From positions 1-14,612 of the forward strand of contig JAGDMX010000028.1 of assembly GCA_017860725.1 (NCBI GenBank): a stretch of DNA of 14,612 nt. Reading direction: 5' to 3'. Each line of letters opens with the position of its first letter. Position 1 is the stretch's first letter. Both the position numbers and the translations under genes were made by a program. Under the pieces are notes generated by a model. That model ran no database searches. It had not been told where the DNA came from and saw only the letters and a list, made by a program, of their open reading frames with translations. Positions 13,251 to 14,612 of the stretch are shown here, one piece after another. Source of the DNA: Chloroflexota bacterium. GTDB taxonomy: Bacteria > Chloroflexota > Anaerolineae > Anaerolineales > UBA4823.

Positions 13251-13813
13251 AAGACGATTGCATCGCCTTCCATCGAGCGGATGCAAGCCAGTGACTCGAT
13301 CTGTACGCCCAAATGGCTGAGCACCTGCCTCCCGCCCTCGAAATCCTTTTCGACCAGCGCCCCGACGCCGACTATTTTCGCGCCGGCGGTTTGCGCCAGG
13401 CGCACCAGCCCCAGGATGGTCGCCCCAGTAGCCAGGAAGTCATCGATGATCAGTACTCGCTCGCCGCCGGACAGATATTCCGGAGAAACGATCAGCTCGA
13501 CGGTGCGCCCCTTGGTGTGCGAGGGGGTCAGGGTCAGGAAGACCTGATCCGGCATGGTGATGGGCTTGCTCTTACGGGCATAAACCACCGGCAGCCCAAG
13601 ATGCAACGCGGTAGTCAGCGCTGGGGCGATGCCGGAAATCTCGGCGGTCAGCACCTTGGTGGCGCCAATCTCCCGGAAGCGGCGCGCCAGCTCACGCCCG
13701 CAGGCATCCATCAACACCGGATCCACCTGATGGTTGATAAATCCATCCACTTTCAGGATGCCGTTGCCCAGGTTTTTCCCTTCTCTCAAAATACGGTCCT
13801 TTAGTTCTTGCAT
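13238..13813 (-). CDS. xpt: Xanthine phosphoribosyltransferase
   Basis: Xpt joins xanthine and PRPP to give XMP in the purine salvage pathway. The 191 residues compare with about 194 for the Bacillus enzyme. Family marks are the start MQELKDRILREG, 'VDGFINHQVDP' (22-32), 'AEISGIAPA' (57-65), 'YARKSKP' (78-84), the PRPP-binding loop VLIIDDFLATGAT (120-132) and the tail 'SMEGDAIVFMDD'. The ATG at 13813 is chosen, not the longer frame to 13873, because GGGAGGG lies just before it and the family begins exactly there. Its product is the substrate of GuaA, encoded three bases downstream. In Bacillus xpt is guarded by a guanine riboswitch; no such aptamer is recognisable in the 112 bases upstream. 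Confidence 0.95.
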   Translation of the reverse strand: MQELKDRILREGKNLGNGILKVDGFINHQVDPVLMDACGRELARRFREIGATKVLTAEISGIAPALTTALHLGLPVVYARKSKPITMPDQVFLTLTPSHTKGRTVELIVSPEYLSGGERVLIIDDFLATGATILGLVRLAQTAGAKIVGVGALVEKDFEGGRQVLSHLGVQIESLACIRSMEGDAIVFMDD

Positions 13814-13856
13814 GCTGCCCTCCCATAGCCATCCATAGTAGTAGATCGACCCTGAT

Positions 13857-13886
13857 ATTCTACACCGCTGCACCTCAGGCTGCCAG
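13857..13886 (-). promoter_or_regulatory. Possible xpt-guaA promoter
   Basis: On the minus strand CTGGCA (13886-13881) and TAGAAT (13862-13857) are separated by 18 bases, matching consensus at 4 of 6 and 5 of 6 positions. Transcription would begin near 13850 and leave a leader of about 37 bases ending in a GGGAGGG ribosome site. Confidence 0.4.
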
Positions 13887-13907
13887 AGATTATGTGCAAA
13901 TAGACTG

Positions 13908-13916
13908 TGTTAGAAT
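13908..13916 (+). promoter_or_regulatory. Extended -10 promoter of maf
   Basis: TGTTAGAAT fits TGnTAnnnT. The predicted start near 13923 is only about three bases before the maf ATG, so the message would be leaderless or nearly so. No convincing -35 is seen. Confidence 0.5.
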
Positions 13917-13925
13917 CCAGCCAGG

Positions 13926-14594
13926 ATGTTGGTACTGGCATCGAATTCACCGCGCCGGCGGCAGCTACTGGAAGTGAGTGGATGGGATTTCGTAGTGCAC
14001 CCTGCTCCAGTCGATGAGGACTGCCTGCCGGGTGAAGCCCCCGAGTTTTATGTATTGCGCCTGGCGGAGATGAAAGCCAGGGCTGCCCTGGATAGCTGGG
14101 ATAAACCGCTGCCCCCCGTAGCGATTTTCCTGGGGGCGGATACCACCGTCTCTATCGATGGGGAAATCCTGGGTAAACCCAGTTCCGCCATTGAGGCCGT
14201 ATATATGCTCACACGGCTGCGCGGGCGAACACACCAGGTGTATACGGCTCTGGCAATCTTGCGCCCCGCGGACAGCCGCTGCCTGAAGGATGTGTGCGTG
14301 TCTACGGTTACTATGCGCTCTTATCGTGATGATGAAATCACTTGCTACGTGGAAAGCGGTGATCCGCTGGACAAGGCCGGGGCGTATGCCATCCAGCATA
14401 CCGGCTTCCAGCCGGTCGCCCGGGTGCAGGGCTGCTATGCCAATGTGGTTGGCCTGCCCATCTGCCACCTGGGACGGCTGTTGCAAACGTTGAATATCCA
14501 GGCCCCAACGCTGCCCTGGCTGGCTTGCCAGGAGGCTACGGGTATTCCCTGCGAGATATATCAGGAGGTGCTGGGTGAAGGGATTATTGTTTAA
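13926..14594 (+). CDS. maf: Maf family nucleoside triphosphate pyrophosphatase
   Basis: Maf proteins hydrolyse modified or pyrimidine NTPs (dTTP, UTP, m7GTP types) to the monophosphate plus pyrophosphate, cleaning the nucleotide pool. The 222 residues include the phosphate loop LASNSPRRRQLL (4-15), GADTTV (70-75) with catalytic-region D72, KPSS (84-87), the long motif GDPLDKAGAYAIQ (145-157) and GCYANVVGLPI (169-179). The C-terminus is about 20-25 residues longer than common Maf proteins. I cannot tell the substrate class with certainty. The ATG begins immediately at MLVLASNSP, the usual first strand. It is divergent from xpt with a 112-base shared promoter region, placing three nucleotide-metabolism genes together. 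The gene is complete; 18 bases follow to the window end. Confidence 0.95.
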   Translation: MLVLASNSPRRRQLLEVSGWDFVVHPAPVDEDCLPGEAPEFYVLRLAEMKARAALDSWDKPLPPVAIFLGADTTVSIDGEILGKPSSAIEAVYMLTRLRGRTHQVYTALAILRPADSRCLKDVCVSTVTMRSYRDDEITCYVESGDPLDKAGAYAIQHTGFQPVARVQGCYANVVGLPICHLGRLLQTLNIQAPTLPWLACQEATGIPCEIYQEVLGEGIIV

Positions 14595-14612
14595 GGTTCC
14601 ATCCGAAGGATG

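Noticed and set aside
13313..13804. Long plus-strand open frames opposite xpt and guaA.
   Set aside because: They mirror strongly supported minus-strand genes and have no family-like features.
13814..13873. Longer N-terminus of Xpt by 20 residues.
   Set aside because: The family starts at MQELKDRI, which has its own GGGAGGG site, and the extra stretch includes the likely promoter.
13814..13925. Possible purine riboswitch upstream of xpt.
   Set aside because: None of the conserved aptamer strings are present on the minus strand, and the space is mostly taken by two promoters and a ribosome site.
14595..14612. ATG at 14610-14612 as the start of the next gene.
   Set aside because: Only the start codon itself would be inside the window, so nothing can be supported.

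Overview
The window carries eleven complete protein genes packed at high density. I see no rRNA, tRNA, CRISPR array, transposase or phage gene. Most genes look around 55-60% GC, with Shine-Dalgarno starts mixed with apparently leaderless starts. The gene content (AmrS-type radical SAM enzyme, BNR-repeat protein paired with a MoaD-like protein, membrane PP2C and FHA signalling proteins with Thr/Pro-rich tails, a multi-pass protein with a 'GLKRSW' signature) suggests a Chloroflexota bacterium of the Anaerolineae type. That placement is inference from style of content, not from a marker gene.

Left part (1-4063). On the minus strand lie a low-GC GNAT acetyltransferase, then a BNR-repeat propeller gene translationally coupled (ATGA) to a MoaD/ThiS-like gene, then mobA, the guanylyltransferase that finishes molybdenum cofactor. 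The BNR gene has a perfect TTGACA-17-TATAAT promoter. Divergent from mobA is a solitary amrS, the radical SAM member of the AmmeMemoRadiSam set.

Middle part (4064-10627). After a FemAB/CelD-like acyltransferase on the minus strand comes a group of three single-pass membrane proteins. These are a degenerate PP2C-like protein with an external propeller-like region (plus strand), a TTG-started, apparently active PP2C phosphatase, and a secreted VWA-like/TM/FHA protein (both minus strand, overlapping by 4 bases). Each is predicted to put a phospho-signalling-type domain in the cytoplasm and another part outside. They may form one Ser/Thr phospho-signalling module; no kinase is present in the window.

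Right part (10696-14612). A purine operon runs on the minus strand: xpt (xanthine to XMP), guaA (XMP to GMP), then a multi-pass membrane protein of unknown role. It is followed by a strong hairpin that probably ends it. Divergent from xpt is maf, a nucleotide-sanitising pyrophosphatase.

The most interesting signals are: the MoaD-like protein whose Gly-Gly is followed by four extra residues starting with Cys; the three-protein membrane phospho-signalling group with a dead phosphatase and a MIDAS-less VWA; near-identical TATAAT-to-ATG junctions at two genes, predicting leaderless mRNAs; and a perfect hairpin that buries the guaA start codon at the xpt-guaA junction.
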